DNA of 64,000 bases from Hymenobacter psoromatis (lineage in GTDB: Bacteria > Bacteroidota > Bacteroidia > Cytophagales > Hymenobacteraceae), in contig CP014771.1 of the NCBI GenBank assembly GCA_001596155.1, positions 4,712,001 to 4,776,000 of the forward strand. Direction: 5' to 3'. Of this stretch, positions 34,959-43,776 are shown in pieces. The notes beneath the pieces are model-generated. The model saw only the letters and a program-made list of their open reading frames with translations, made no database searches and was not told the origin of the DNA. The first letter of the stretch is position 1. Each line of letters opens with the position of its first letter. Both the position numbers and the translations under genes were made by a program.

Positions 34959-35729
34959 ATGAGCGAAACCCCAGGTACACCCAGTTCCCGGCCGCGGCTG
35001 ACCAAGAGCGAAACCACCCTGTATTGGCAGCTTATTCAAACCGGGCGGGCTGACTTGGTTGTGGACCTGACCCGCCAACACCTGGCCCGTAACCCGCTAA
35101 ATTCGACCGCGCAGCTGTACCTGGCGGAGGCGCTGGTCAAGCTCAACCGGATACCCGAAGCCTTGGAAGCGGCCGAAGGGGCCGTGGCCCTGGCCCCGGA
35201 ATGGTGCGCCACGCACTTCATTCTGGCCAGGGCGCGCTGGGAAAACGGCCACTCCCTGACGGCCAACGAGCCCCTGGCCGAGGCCCTGCGGCTCGACCCG
35301 CTCCGGGCCTACTACCACGGCTGGCAGGCGCAGCTTTTTTTCTTTCAAAAGCGCTACCCGGAGGCCGTAGCCGCGGCCGACACCGGCCTGCGGCTCGACC
35401 CGCAGCACGCCGACGTGCTGCTCTGGCGGGCCGAGGCCAACGAGGCGCTGCGCCGCCCCCACCTGGCCGACCAGGATTACCGCCGGCTGTTTGACGTGTC
35501 CCCGAACTACGCGCTGGCGCACCACAACCGGGGCATCTCGCTGCTGCGCCGCTTTCTGCCCGCCGCCGCCAGCGAGCACCTCGCCGAGGCCCTGCGCATA
35601 GAGCCCGAGCGAGCCCCCGAATTAACCCGGCTGCTAAACTTGGCCTGGCGCTGGCAAAACTGGCCCCGGTGGCTGGCCGGCCACCGGGCGAAATATCAGG
35701 CGAGCCTCGCCGCCAACCCAGAGGGGTAG
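34959..35729 (+). CDS. TPR protein, partner of the AAA+ ATPase
   Basis: 256 soluble residues made of about six TPR units: LVVDLTRQHLARNPLNSTAQLYLAEALVKLNRIPEALEAAEGAVAL and later AAADTGLRLDPQHADVLLWRAEANEAL, NYALAHHNRGISLLRRFLPAAASEHLAEALRIEP. Starts 3 bases after the AAA gene stop (TAGGCCATG), so it is translationally close. Similar to the TPR half of the protein at 22789-24012 but without the membrane part. The stop TAG is the centre of a GGGGTAGGGG motif. Likely an adaptor or scaffold for the ATPase; inference from operon only. Confidence 0.75.
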   Translation: MSETPGTPSSRPRLTKSETTLYWQLIQTGRADLVVDLTRQHLARNPLNSTAQLYLAEALVKLNRIPEALEAAEGAVALAPEWCATHFILARARWENGHSLTANEPLAEALRLDPLRAYYHGWQAQLFFFQKRYPEAVAAADTGLRLDPQHADVLLWRAEANEALRRPHLADQDYRRLFDVSPNYALAHHNRGISLLRRFLPAAASEHLAEALRIEPERAPELTRLLNLAWRWQNWPRWLAGHRAKYQASLAANPEG

Positions 35730-35754
35730 GGGCCCGCCACCAGCTACGCGGCTG

Positions 35755-36546
35755 CTACGAGCCGGCCGGGGGCGACTCCGGCGCGGCCGGGTAGCGCTGC
35801 TTCACCATCTGGGTGAAGCTGCTGGCGGCGTTGGAAAACTCGGAGGGCAGCAAAATAACCGTCGTCGTGTTGTTGTCGATGCCGATTTCCGAAAGCATCT
35901 GCATCCGGCGCAATTCCAGCGAGTAGGGGCTTTTTTCCATCTCCTGCGCGCCCTGCGTGAGCTTGAGCGAGGCTTCCAATTCAGCCTCGGCCTTGATGAT
36001 GCGGGCCCGCTTCTCGCGAATAGCCTCCGCTTCGCGGGCCATCGCCCGCTGCATGGACTCGGGAATCTCCACGTCCTTAATCTCGACCAACTCAATCTTG
36101 ACGCCCCAGGCTTCGGTGGCGGCGTCCACTATTTGCAGCAGCGAGCCGTTGATGTGGGCCCGCTCGCGTAGCACCTCATCGAGCTGGTTTTGGCCAATAA
36201 TGTTGCGTAGCGCCGTCACCGAGAGCTGATACACAGCCTGGTTGAAATTAGCTACCTTAATCACGGCATCGGCGGGGTTAATGACCCGAAACCAGAGCAC
36301 GGCGTTCACCTTGATGGTCACGCTGTCCTTGGTAATGGTTTCCTGCTGCTCCAGCTCCACGGTTTTGGTGCGCATGTCGATGGTCTGTTGGCGCTCGATA
36401 AACGGGATGAGCCAGTACAGCCCCGGCCCGCGCGTGCCGGTGTAGCGCCCCAGCCGAAACACGATGGCGCGCTCGTATTCCTGGGCAATGCGCAGGCTCA
36501 TAGCCAGCAATATAAGAGCGATAATCAGGGGCGCGAGGAGGAGCAT
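35755..36546 (-). CDS. SPFH/Band 7 protein (slipin, stomatin-like)
   Basis: 263 residues from MLLLAPLIIALILLAM: one N-terminal membrane hairpin, then the SPFH domain (YERAIVFRLGRYTGTRGPGLYWLIPFIER, VDMRTK-type IDMRTKTVELEQQETITKD, NAVLWFRVINPADAV, ALRNIIGQNQLDEVL) and a coiled-coil Ala/Glu-rich region (REAEAIREKRARIIKAEAELEAS) followed by a short C-terminal strand. Slipins form large oligomeric cages on the inner membrane and often work with NfeD or AAA proteases. No NfeD partner is seen; a TPR-AAA pair is convergent next to it. The longer frame to 36606 adds 20 residues in a GC-poor leader. Confidence 0.88.
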   Translation of the reverse strand: MLLLAPLIIALILLAMSLRIAQEYERAIVFRLGRYTGTRGPGLYWLIPFIERQQTIDMRTKTVELEQQETITKDSVTIKVNAVLWFRVINPADAVIKVANFNQAVYQLSVTALRNIIGQNQLDEVLRERAHINGSLLQIVDAATEAWGVKIELVEIKDVEIPESMQRAMAREAEAIREKRARIIKAEAELEASLKLTQGAQEMEKSPYSLELRRMQMLSEIGIDNNTTTVILLPSEFSNAASSFTQMVKQRYPAAPESPPAGS

Positions 36547-36610
36547 GGCGGGAGGAGCAAGAAAGGTTTGGCGAATGTATCGCGCCTGGAACCAATGCAT
36601 TACCAAGCGC

Positions 36611-37267
36611 CTAGTTCTCAGCGGCGGCCTGGGCCAGCAAGCGGCGCAGCTGGTCGGCCAGGCGGCGCTGTTCGCGCAGCAAATAAGCCGCCGAATCGTT
36701 GGCCGGGCTCACGGCCTGGTAACGCAGCCGGCCCCGGCCGAAATAGCTACGGGTAGTCTGAATGGTGGATTTAGCGAGGTCAAAAGCCTCCGTATCCGCA
36801 TTGGCGCGCATTGCCGCCGAATCGTAGGTAATGGGCCGGTTGTAGTGATAGTCCTGCTCCACTACCAGCGTAGGCTGGCCGCTTCGCAAGTAAAAAGTCG
36901 TGCGCTGCTGATATGTTTCGCCCAGGTAGCGGGCCACGATTTTCCGTAATGCGTGCTGCTGATAATAAAAAACTGCTTCGCCGCCCTCCAGCGATTCGTA
37001 TAGCTCCACTCTTCGCACGTTCGACCAGGCAGCAGGGGGTAGGGTATCCAGGCGCACCACAAACCGCGGGCTGGCCGCGGGCCGGGCATTGGCAGTGGAG
37101 TCGGGCGCGTCGGATACGGGCGTAGCTACCCGCGCCCGGCTGCCCGCCGCAGTGGTAACCACCGCGCCCGGCTGCAACGGGCCGGCCGCCGTAGTCGCAG
37201 GCGTGGTATCGGGCTGGCAGCCGCCCGCCACTACCAGCCCGCCCCAGACAAGGCCGACGTCCACCAT
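36611..37267 (-). CDS. Lipoprotein of unknown function
   Basis: About 218 residues from MVDVGLVWGGLVVAGGCQPD, with a lipobox VAGGC, so the mature protein is lipid-anchored, probably facing the periplasm. After a Thr/Ala-rich linker comes a beta-rich domain (PRFVVRLDTLPPAAWSNVRRVELYES, YYQQHALRKIVARYLGETYQQRTTFYLRSGQPTLVVEQDYHYNRP) and a helical C-terminus (LLREQRRLADQLRRLLAQ). No family recognised. An earlier TTG (nine codons upstream) is also possible. The gene is 64 bases upstream of the slipin start on the same strand and 40 bases after the DUF1810 gene. Confidence 0.65.
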   Translation of the reverse strand: MVDVGLVWGGLVVAGGCQPDTTPATTAAGPLQPGAVVTTAAGSRARVATPVSDAPDSTANARPAASPRFVVRLDTLPPAAWSNVRRVELYESLEGGEAVFYYQQHALRKIVARYLGETYQQRTTFYLRSGQPTLVVEQDYHYNRPITYDSAAMRANADTEAFDLAKSTIQTTRSYFGRGRLRYQAVSPANDSAAYLLREQRRLADQLRRLLAQAAAEN

Positions 37268-37307
37268 CCGCAGCAACTGATGAGTCAGGATTTTCAAGTC
37301 ATTGCTT

Positions 37308-37733
37308 TTATAAGCCAAGCAGCTCCAAGGTCTTAGTATCAGGCCCGCCCCCAAAGTACGCGTCCAGCACCGCCCGAAAAACCGGGTCGGCCCCCGGCAC
37401 CTGGGCAAACAGCGTCATCGAAGAGCGCAGCTTCAGGTCGTCGGGCGAGCCAAAAACGCGGCTCGCATCGCGGCTCGCCAGCTTCAGCAGCTCGCCGGAA
37501 ATTTCGCGCAGCCGCGGCCCCAGCACCGGGTGCGCCAGATACGCCGCCGCCTCGGCCGCGTCGCGGATAGCGTAGTGCTGCGAGGTCGAGCTAAAGCCCA
37601 GGCCCTGAATTTGCGGAAAAATGTACCACATCCAATGGCCGCGCTTGCGGCCGGCTTTTAGCTCGGCCAGCGCCTGGGGGTAGGCCGTGGCCTGGGCGTC
37701 GAGGAAGCGTTGTAAGGTGTGCTCGTTGGTCAT
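37308..37733 (-). CDS. DUF1810 family protein
   Basis: 141 residues of a small helical family, usually annotated DUF1810 (calpastatin-like in old annotations). Family marks: LQRFLDAQATAYPQALAELKAGRKRGHWMWYIFPQIQGLG, with the conserved HWMWYIFPQ, then YAIRDAAEAAAYLAHPVLGPRLRE and MTLFAQV. Cytoplasmic, function unknown. Full length. It is the first gene of a possible three-gene minus-strand run with the lipoprotein and slipin. Confidence 0.9.
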   Translation of the reverse strand: MTNEHTLQRFLDAQATAYPQALAELKAGRKRGHWMWYIFPQIQGLGFSSTSQHYAIRDAAEAAAYLAHPVLGPRLREISGELLKLASRDASRVFGSPDDLKLRSSMTLFAQVPGADPVFRAVLDAYFGGGPDTKTLELLGL

Positions 37734-38167
37734 GAGGTGCCGGGTATGTTTCCCGCTGCCATACTGGCAATTGGCGGCTTGGGTTGAGCCCCGCCGGGCT
37801 ATGCGTTTTAACGCTTCGCCGCCAAAGCAATCCGCTCCGCATCGCCCGGTTCCAGCGGCGTCACCCTATTTTTGGGCATGGCTTCGTATTTGCAAGGAGC
37901 ATGCGCGAAAGTTGGTTGTCAGCGCGTCAGGCGGCGTCAATCGCACCCAAGCAACCCCCGCACGACGGCGGGCCAGGGCAATGCCCGCGTTCTGGCTTGC
38001 CGCGCAACCTGCTCGCGCTGACCGATGGTTTGCGTAAGCCCAACATAAAAAATATTTTTTTCGCAAACCCGAATACCGCCCAGACACTTTTTCCGTAGGT
38101 GCGAAATTCGCTTCGGAAATTTCTTTTGGTTGAATTAAATTTTGCTAAGCACCTGCGGTAACGTTTT
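37734..38167. other. Gene-free divergent region
   Basis: 434 bases between the divergent DUF1810 and STAS-like genes. The right third is AT-rich and likely holds the promoter of the gene at 38168. It contains an imperfect inverted repeat CCGTAGGTGC / GCACCTGCGG (38093-38102, 38149-38158) around GAAATTCGCTTCGGAAATTTC. A frame at 37784-38098 shows no protein-like pattern. Confidence 0.45.
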
Positions 38168-38692
38168 ATGATTGTTTCTTGCGCGAAAGAGCTTTGTGTT
38201 CAGTATGATAAGCTATTGGATGTGCTGCGGGTGGCCTGGGTGGAGGGGGGTAGCATGCGGGGCTTTCGCGATGCGTTCAGCAAATTGCCCGCGCTGGTGG
38301 CCCAGCTGGGGGTAGGGCGCGTGGTGCTTGACCTGAATGCGCTGCCCGATATTTCGGTGTATGACCAGCTGTGGCTGAGCACCAATTTTATGCCTTTGCT
38401 GGTAACGCTACCCCTGCGGCAAGCCATCGTCGTGCTTTCGCCCAAGCGAGTATATAATCATCAGGTAATAGAAGGACTTCTGATGGCAGTGCAGCTGCTT
38501 ATCCGGTTCGACGTGCAGTTTTTCGCGCAGGCCGACGCGGCTATGCAGTGGACAACCGACTACTCGCCTCGCCTTGCTCATCTGCAGCAGGAGTGGAGCC
38601 AGCATTGCCCACCCACGGCTCGGAACACCGACGAGGTGGCCGAGCCCCTGCCTGGCTACGGCCTCAGAAAGCCGCCCCAGCTGCCATCCTGA
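38168..38692 (+). CDS. Small STAS-like protein
   Basis: 174 residues. The pattern GVGRVVLDLNALPDISVYDQLWLSTNFMPLL and QAIVVLSPKRVYNHQVIEGLLM alternates hydrophobic strands and helices as in STAS/SpoIIAA-like (anti-sigma antagonist or STAS/SEC14-type) proteins found in this phylum; this is a fold-level resemblance only. The C-terminus is polar and disordered (PPTARNTDEVAEPLPG). No signal peptide. A strong terminator follows (38730-38762) before htpG, so it is monocistronic. Confidence 0.5.
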   Translation: MIVSCAKELCVQYDKLLDVLRVAWVEGGSMRGFRDAFSKLPALVAQLGVGRVVLDLNALPDISVYDQLWLSTNFMPLLVTLPLRQAIVVLSPKRVYNHQVIEGLLMAVQLLIRFDVQFFAQADAAMQWTTDYSPRLAHLQQEWSQHCPPTARNTDEVAEPLPGYGLRKPPQLPS

Positions 38693-38729
38693 CAGCCTGT
38701 TTCCCCTTGGAATAGCCTTTGAAAGACGA

Positions 38730-38762
38730 GGCTGACCAGCAGGCGCTGCCTGTTAGTCAGCC
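38730..38762 (+). terminator. Terminator of the STAS-like gene
   Basis: Stem GGCTGACxxxCAGGC / GCCTGxxxGTCAGCC followed by TTTTGTTGTTTTT. It lies 32 bases before the htpG ATG, so the htpG leader must start inside or after it. Confidence 0.75.
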
Positions 38763-38793
38763 TTTTGTTGTTTTTCAACCTTTTACTATTCCC

Positions 38794-40620
38794 ATGTCTG
38801 AAACTGGCTCCATTTCCATTCATACCGAGAACATCTTCCCCATAATCAAGAAGTTCCTGTATTCTGACCACGAGATTTTCCTGCGCGAACTGGTCAGCAA
38901 CGCCGTCGATGCCACCCAAAAATTGCAAAGCCTGGCCCGGCAGGGCGAATTCACGGGCGAGATGGGCGAGTTGAAAGTGCGCGTGACCGTGGACAAGGAA
39001 GCCCGCAAAATCACGGTGTCGGACCACGGCCTGGGCATGACGGCCGACGAAATCAAGAAGTACATCAACCAGATTGCCTTCTCCGGGGCCACCGAGTTCG
39101 TGGAGAAGTATAAGGAGACCGACGCGCAGGCGAAAGACCAGATAATCGGGCAGTTTGGCCTGGGTTTCTATTCGGCCTTCATGGTGTCGAAAGAAGTTGA
39201 AATCTGGTCTAAATCCTATAAGGAAGATACCCTGACGGCACACTGGATTTGCGACGGCAGCACGCAGTTTACCCTGGACGAGCCGACCGGCGAACACGCC
39301 AAGGCCGAGCGCGGCACCGACGTGGTGCTGCACATAGCCGATGACTCGGACGAGTTTCTGGAAGAGGCCCGCCTGCGGACCATCCTCACCAAGTACTGCA
39401 AGTTCCTGCCCGTTCCAATTGAGTTTGAGGGTCAGCTGATTAACGACACTACCCCCATCTGGACCAAGCAGCCCGCCGACCTCACCGACGAGGACTACCA
39501 GAAGTTCTACCACGAGCTGTATCCGATGAGCATGGACGAGCCGCTGTTCTGGATTCACCTGAATGTGGACTATCCGTTTCACCTCACCGGCATTTTGTAC
39601 TTCCCCAAGGTGAAGGACGAGCTGCAATTCTCGCGCAACAAGATTCAGCTTTACTCGCGGCAGGTGTTCATCACCGACGAGGTGAAGGACGTGGTGCCCG
39701 AATTCCTGATGTTATTGCACGGCGTCATCGACTCGCCCGACATCCCGCTAAACGTGTCGCGCAGCTTTCTGCAGGCCGACGCCAACGTGCGTAAAATCAA
39801 TACCTACATCACTAAGAAAGTCGCCGACAAGCTGGCCGAGCTGTTCCGCAAGGACCGCGCCGGCTATGAGGAGAAATGGGCTGATATTGGGATGTTTGTG
39901 AAGTATGGGATGCTCTCGGACGAGAAGTTTTACGAGCGCGCCAAGGATTTTGTGCTGCTGAAAAGCGTGGAGAATAAGTTGTACATGCTCACCGAGTACA
40001 CCGAGCATATTCAGGCTAACCAGCAGGACAAAGATGGCAACACGGTGGTGCTCTACACCACCGACGCCGAGCGCCAGCACGGCTTTGTGGCGGCCGCCCA
40101 GGAGCGCGGCTACGACGTGCTGGACTTCGACCAGGTGCTCGACCCGCACTTCATTGGATTGCTGGAGCAGAAATTGGAGAAAACCACGTTCAAGCGGGTG
40201 GATTCGGCCACGGCCAGCCAGCTCATCGAGAAAGAAGAAGCGCCGGCCAGCGTGCTGAGCGAGGACGACCAAAAGAAGCTGGAGGAGGTATTTACCGGGG
40301 CCATCAGCAACCCCACGATGCATGTGAAAGTGGCGGCCCTCTCGCCGCAGGACGCGCCGGTGGTTATCACCCAAAACGAGTTTATGCGCCGCATGAAGGA
40401 CATGCAGCGCACCGGCGGCGGCGGCATGCAGATGTTCGGTTCCCTACCCGACTCGTTTGACGTGACGGTGAACGCCAACAGCCCGCTGGTGCAGAAGGTG
40501 CTGGCCGACGGCGGCGCAACCATCGCCAAGCAGGCCTTCGACCTGGCCCTGCTCACGCAAGGTATGCTAAGAGGCGAGGCGCTCACGGCCTTTGTGAAGC
40601 GCAGCACCGAACTGCTGTAG
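38794..40620 (+). CDS. htpG: Chaperone protein HtpG (Hsp90)
   Basis: Bacterial Hsp90, an ATP-dependent dimeric chaperone in the cytoplasm. 608 residues from MSETGSISIHTENIF; GHKL ATP-binding domain first (LRELVSNAVDATQKL, VSDHGLGMT, IGQFGLGFYSAFMVS), then the middle domain (LYSRQVFITDEV, LNVSRSFLQ) and C-terminal dimerisation domain. A frame extending to 38719 starts in the terminator and is not used. No heat-shock partner genes beside it. Length and motifs are normal for Bacteroidota HtpG. Confidence 0.96.
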   Translation: MSETGSISIHTENIFPIIKKFLYSDHEIFLRELVSNAVDATQKLQSLARQGEFTGEMGELKVRVTVDKEARKITVSDHGLGMTADEIKKYINQIAFSGATEFVEKYKETDAQAKDQIIGQFGLGFYSAFMVSKEVEIWSKSYKEDTLTAHWICDGSTQFTLDEPTGEHAKAERGTDVVLHIADDSDEFLEEARLRTILTKYCKFLPVPIEFEGQLINDTTPIWTKQPADLTDEDYQKFYHELYPMSMDEPLFWIHLNVDYPFHLTGILYFPKVKDELQFSRNKIQLYSRQVFITDEVKDVVPEFLMLLHGVIDSPDIPLNVSRSFLQADANVRKINTYITKKVADKLAELFRKDRAGYEEKWADIGMFVKYGMLSDEKFYERAKDFVLLKSVENKLYMLTEYTEHIQANQQDKDGNTVVLYTTDAERQHGFVAAAQERGYDVLDFDQVLDPHFIGLLEQKLEKTTFKRVDSATASQLIEKEEAPASVLSEDDQKKLEEVFTGAISNPTMHVKVAALSPQDAPVVITQNEFMRRMKDMQRTGGGGMQMFGSLPDSFDVTVNANSPLVQKVLADGGATIAKQAFDLALLTQGMLRGEALTAFVKRSTELL

Positions 40621-40645
40621 TTTATAAGCAGTTAGCTACTAGTTT

Positions 40646-40792
40646 AGGACTTACGCAAATCGTCTGTCATGGCGAGCAAAGCGAAGCAATCGCCCCAGAA
40701 CGACACCCGCGCCAGTCGTTCTGGGGCGATTGCCGCGACCTTGCTTAATGCGCAACATGCTCGCAAGGACAGACGTCTTTTGCGTAAGTCCT
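40646..40792. repeat. Family C MITE-like palindrome, copy 2
   Basis: Ends AGGACTTACGCAAA and TTTGCGTAAGTCCT as in 24118-24189, but the inside is a second long palindrome (CGTCTGTCATGGCGAGC... and GCTCGCAAGGACAGACG, with CAATCGCCCCAGAACGAC and its complement at the centre). Nested, 147 bases, non-coding, 26 bases after htpG. Confidence 0.82.
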
Positions 40793-40864
40793 ATGATTAT
40801 TAAGTGGTAGCTTTTTTGGAGAAATCCTGCTGCCAGTCGATAGCTATGTTCTTATTCAAAACTT

Positions 40865-40902
40865 AAAAAGCCCTTCCGGCGTGGTGTCGGAAGGGCTTTT
40901 TT
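40865..40902. terminator. Bidirectional terminator between htpG and the MMPL gene
   Basis: Stem AAAAAGCCCTTCCG / CGGAAGGGCTTTTTT with a nine-base loop. Confidence 0.8.
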
Positions 40903-41198
40903 GAGCCCTTGTTCGTCGGTTTTGGCAATTTCAGGGCTTACGCACGGCGCGGTACTGGGCAGTAGCCAACTAAACTGGCAGCGGGCATAGGGGTAGGGCC
41001 ACGGCTGGGTATCTGGCTTTGAGTGGGCCAGCCGACGGGCCAGCCGCAAACGCGTGGAATGACCTGGCAAAAAACAAAGGTGGGAGAGCTAATCAGCGCG
41101 CGCAGCGACTTCCGCAACTGAGCAGGCAGGCAGTTGTCTTCGCTGGCTGCCCCATGCGTTTGCCTGCCTACCTTGCGTTTCTAACATGCTTTTAAGTC

Positions 41199-43505
41199 AT
41201 GTGGGGTAGGCTCGCCTTCATTATTTTGCGGCACCAGCGCCTACTGGTGGGCTTGCTGCTGCTGCTTACCGGCATCTTTGGCTGGTATGCCCGCAAGGTC
41301 GAGATTACGTACAACCTGGCAAACGTGGTGAGTCCGACGGACCCGGACCTACGGTACTTTCAACAGTTCCGGCGCACTTTTGGGGAAGATGGGAACGTGC
41401 TCGTTATTGGGCTGGCTGACCCGCGCGTGTATCAACTGGTGGGCTTCGCGGCCCTGAAGGACTTTAGCCAGGACCTGGCCCAGGTGCCCGGCGTGGAGCG
41501 GGTGCTGGCCTTGCCTACGCTGCCGCTCATCGAGAAGGATTCGCTACGGCAACAATTCACAACGCGCCCGCTGTTTGTGCCCTTCCCGGCTACGCAGGCG
41601 CGCCTCGACAGCCTGCTGACGCTGGTGCGGCAGCAGCCACTCTACCAGGGGCAGCTGCTCAACCCCCGTTCGGGGGCTACCCTGCTGGCGCTCACGCTCG
41701 ACCCGGCCTACGTGAATTCGGCGCGCCTGCAGGCGGTGGTGCAGCAGCTGATGCAGCGCGTTGACCAGTTTCAGCGCCGCACGGGCATGCGCCTGCACCT
41801 GGCCGGCCTGCCCTACATTCAGGCGGTGGTCACGGCCAAGGTAACCAGCGAGATGCGGTTCTTCCTGGTGTTCTCGTTCCTGCTCATGGCCCTGACGCTT
41901 TACGCGTTCTTCCGGTGCTGGGCCGCCGTAGTTATTCCCCTGCTCGTGGTGCTCGTGGTGGTGGTCTGGACGGTGGGCTCGTTGGTGCTGCTGGGCTATC
42001 ACATTACGCTGCTCACGGGGCTGCTACCAACGATTATGGTCGTCATCGGCCTGCCCAACTGCACTTACCTGCTCGCCCGCTACTATTACGACTACCGCAA
42101 GTCGGGCAACCAGATGCTGGCTATGGTGCGGGTGATGCGCAAAATCGGGCTCGTCACGCTGCTCAACAACACGACCACGGCCATCGGCTTTTTCGTGTTC
42201 TGCTTCACCGACATTGCCGTGCTTTTTCAGTTTGGGCTGATTGCCACGCTCAATATTTTCGGGGCTTTTATAGTGTCGTTTATCCTGATTCCGGTGCTGT
42301 TCACCGCCCTACCCCCCCCCACCGCCCCCCAGCTGCGCCGCCTGGAAGCCCGGCTGCTGGTGGGACTGCTGGCGCTGTTCGAGCGGCTGGTGCTGCGGCA
42401 CCGCCCGGCGGTGTATGGGCTCACCGCGGTCCTGCTGCTGGTGGCCGCCCTGGGCCTCTCGCGGATAACTTCGGTGGCTACAATGGTGGACGATATTCCC
42501 CTGGGCAGCCCGGTGCGCGCCGACCTGCGTTTTTTTCAGCAGCAGTTCGGCGGGGTCATGCCCCTGGAAATCGTGGTGGACACCGGCCACAAAGGGGGGG
42601 CCGCGCAGCTGCCCAACCTGGTGCGCATCGACCGGTTCGAGCACTACCTGGCCACCGTGCCCGGCCTCACGCCGTCGCTGAGCGTGGTGGCCGGACTTAA
42701 AGCCGCCACGCAGGCATTTTATAGCTACGCGCCCGGCTCCTACCGCCTGCCCGATGCGACGGAAGCCGCGTTTATGCAGCCCTACCTCACGCACCCGCCC
42801 GGCGCGGCCCTGGGCCTGCCGGCGCTGGCAGACCCCAGCGGGCGGCAGGTGCGGCTCTCGCTGCGCATGGCCGACGTGGGCTCTAACCGCCTGGCGCGCC
42901 TGCTGCCGCAGCTGGCGGGCCAGGCCCGGCACCTGTTTGCCGGGTCGGGCCTGCGTGCCCACCTCACGGGCACCACGCTCATCTTCACCAAAGGCACTGC
43001 TTACCTCATTCATACCCTGAAGGATAGCCTGCTGTTGGCCTTCGTGCTGGTGGGGCTGGTGGTGCTGCTGCTGTTTCGCAGCGTGCCCACCGTGTTCTTC
43101 GCCCTGGTGCCCAACTTGGTCACGCTGCTGCTCACGGGCGGGCTGATGGGCTACCTCGGGATTCCCCTCAAACCCAGCACGGCCCTTATTTTCAGCATCG
43201 CCCTGGGCATTGACGGCGATAACTCTATTCACCTGCTGGCCAAATACCGGCAGGAGCTAGTGCTCAACGGCGGCCTGGCCCGGCTGGCCATCGTCACCAC
43301 GCTGCGCGAGGCGGGCACCAGCATGCTCTTTACCAGCGCCATTCTGCTGCTGGGCTTCGGGATTTTTATTTTCAGCGACTTTGGGGGCACCCAGGCCCTG
43401 GGCATCCTGATGGGGGCTTCGCTGCTGCTCACTAATTTTTCCAATCTGGTGCTGCTACCCTGCCTGCTGCTGACGTTCGCGCCCGACTCTCTGGCTGCCC
43501 ACTAA
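41199..43505 (+). CDS. MMPL/RND-superfamily lipid exporter-like protein
   Basis: 768 residues of a single-chain RND-superfamily permease with the MMPL/SSD layout: first membrane segment (LLVGLLLLLTGIFGW), a large periplasmic loop (about 30-215), five or six membrane helices (FFLVFSFLLMALTLYAFF, VIPLLVVLVVVVWTVGSL, LLTGLLPTIMVVIGLPNC), a second half repeating this (start near 400, loop to about 605, then LLLAFVLVGLVVLLLFRSV and on). The GIDGDNSIHLL segment lies where RND proteins carry proton-relay residues. Likely exports a lipid or hydrophobic compound at the inner membrane (hopanoid/HpnN-like exporters are the nearest type). No membrane-fusion or outer-membrane partner is adjacent. It starts with GGGGTAGG just inside the gene. 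Confidence 0.85.
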   Translation: MWGRLAFIILRHQRLLVGLLLLLTGIFGWYARKVEITYNLANVVSPTDPDLRYFQQFRRTFGEDGNVLVIGLADPRVYQLVGFAALKDFSQDLAQVPGVERVLALPTLPLIEKDSLRQQFTTRPLFVPFPATQARLDSLLTLVRQQPLYQGQLLNPRSGATLLALTLDPAYVNSARLQAVVQQLMQRVDQFQRRTGMRLHLAGLPYIQAVVTAKVTSEMRFFLVFSFLLMALTLYAFFRCWAAVVIPLLVVLVVVVWTVGSLVLLGYHITLLTGLLPTIMVVIGLPNCTYLLARYYYDYRKSGNQMLAMVRVMRKIGLVTLLNNTTTAIGFFVFCFTDIAVLFQFGLIATLNIFGAFIVSFILIPVLFTALPPPTAPQLRRLEARLLVGLLALFERLVLRHRPAVYGLTAVLLLVAALGLSRITSVATMVDDIPLGSPVRADLRFFQQQFGGVMPLEIVVDTGHKGGAAQLPNLVRIDRFEHYLATVPGLTPSLSVVAGLKAATQAFYSYAPGSYRLPDATEAAFMQPYLTHPPGAALGLPALADPSGRQVRLSLRMADVGSNRLARLLPQLAGQARHLFAGSGLRAHLTGTTLIFTKGTAYLIHTLKDSLLLAFVLVGLVVLLLFRSVPTVFFALVPNLVTLLLTGGLMGYLGIPLKPSTALIFSIALGIDGDNSIHLLAKYRQELVLNGGLARLAIVTTLREAGTSMLFTSAILLLGFGIFIFSDFGGTQALGILMGASLLLTNFSNLVLLPCLLLTFAPDSLAAH

Positions 43506-43776
43506 GGAGCCGGTGCGAGCGGCAGCCGGCATCCGCACTGGCCGCCGGCCATCGCGCAGCCCCTGGTGAGGTTTTTTGAGCAGTAAAGTAGTGAGCGAAT
43601 TATTCGCCATTGAAGAGTGCGGAAGAGCTTTTCAATCGACTAAAAAGACCCCCTGATTTCGCTGACCACCACGGCTTGGACCACCGCTAAAAAATATGGG
43701 GGTAGGGACAAGTTATCGGCCGGCACCGGAGCTTTTTTGGCGCGTGCGAAGCAGCAGCTGCGCATTATCTTTCAGC

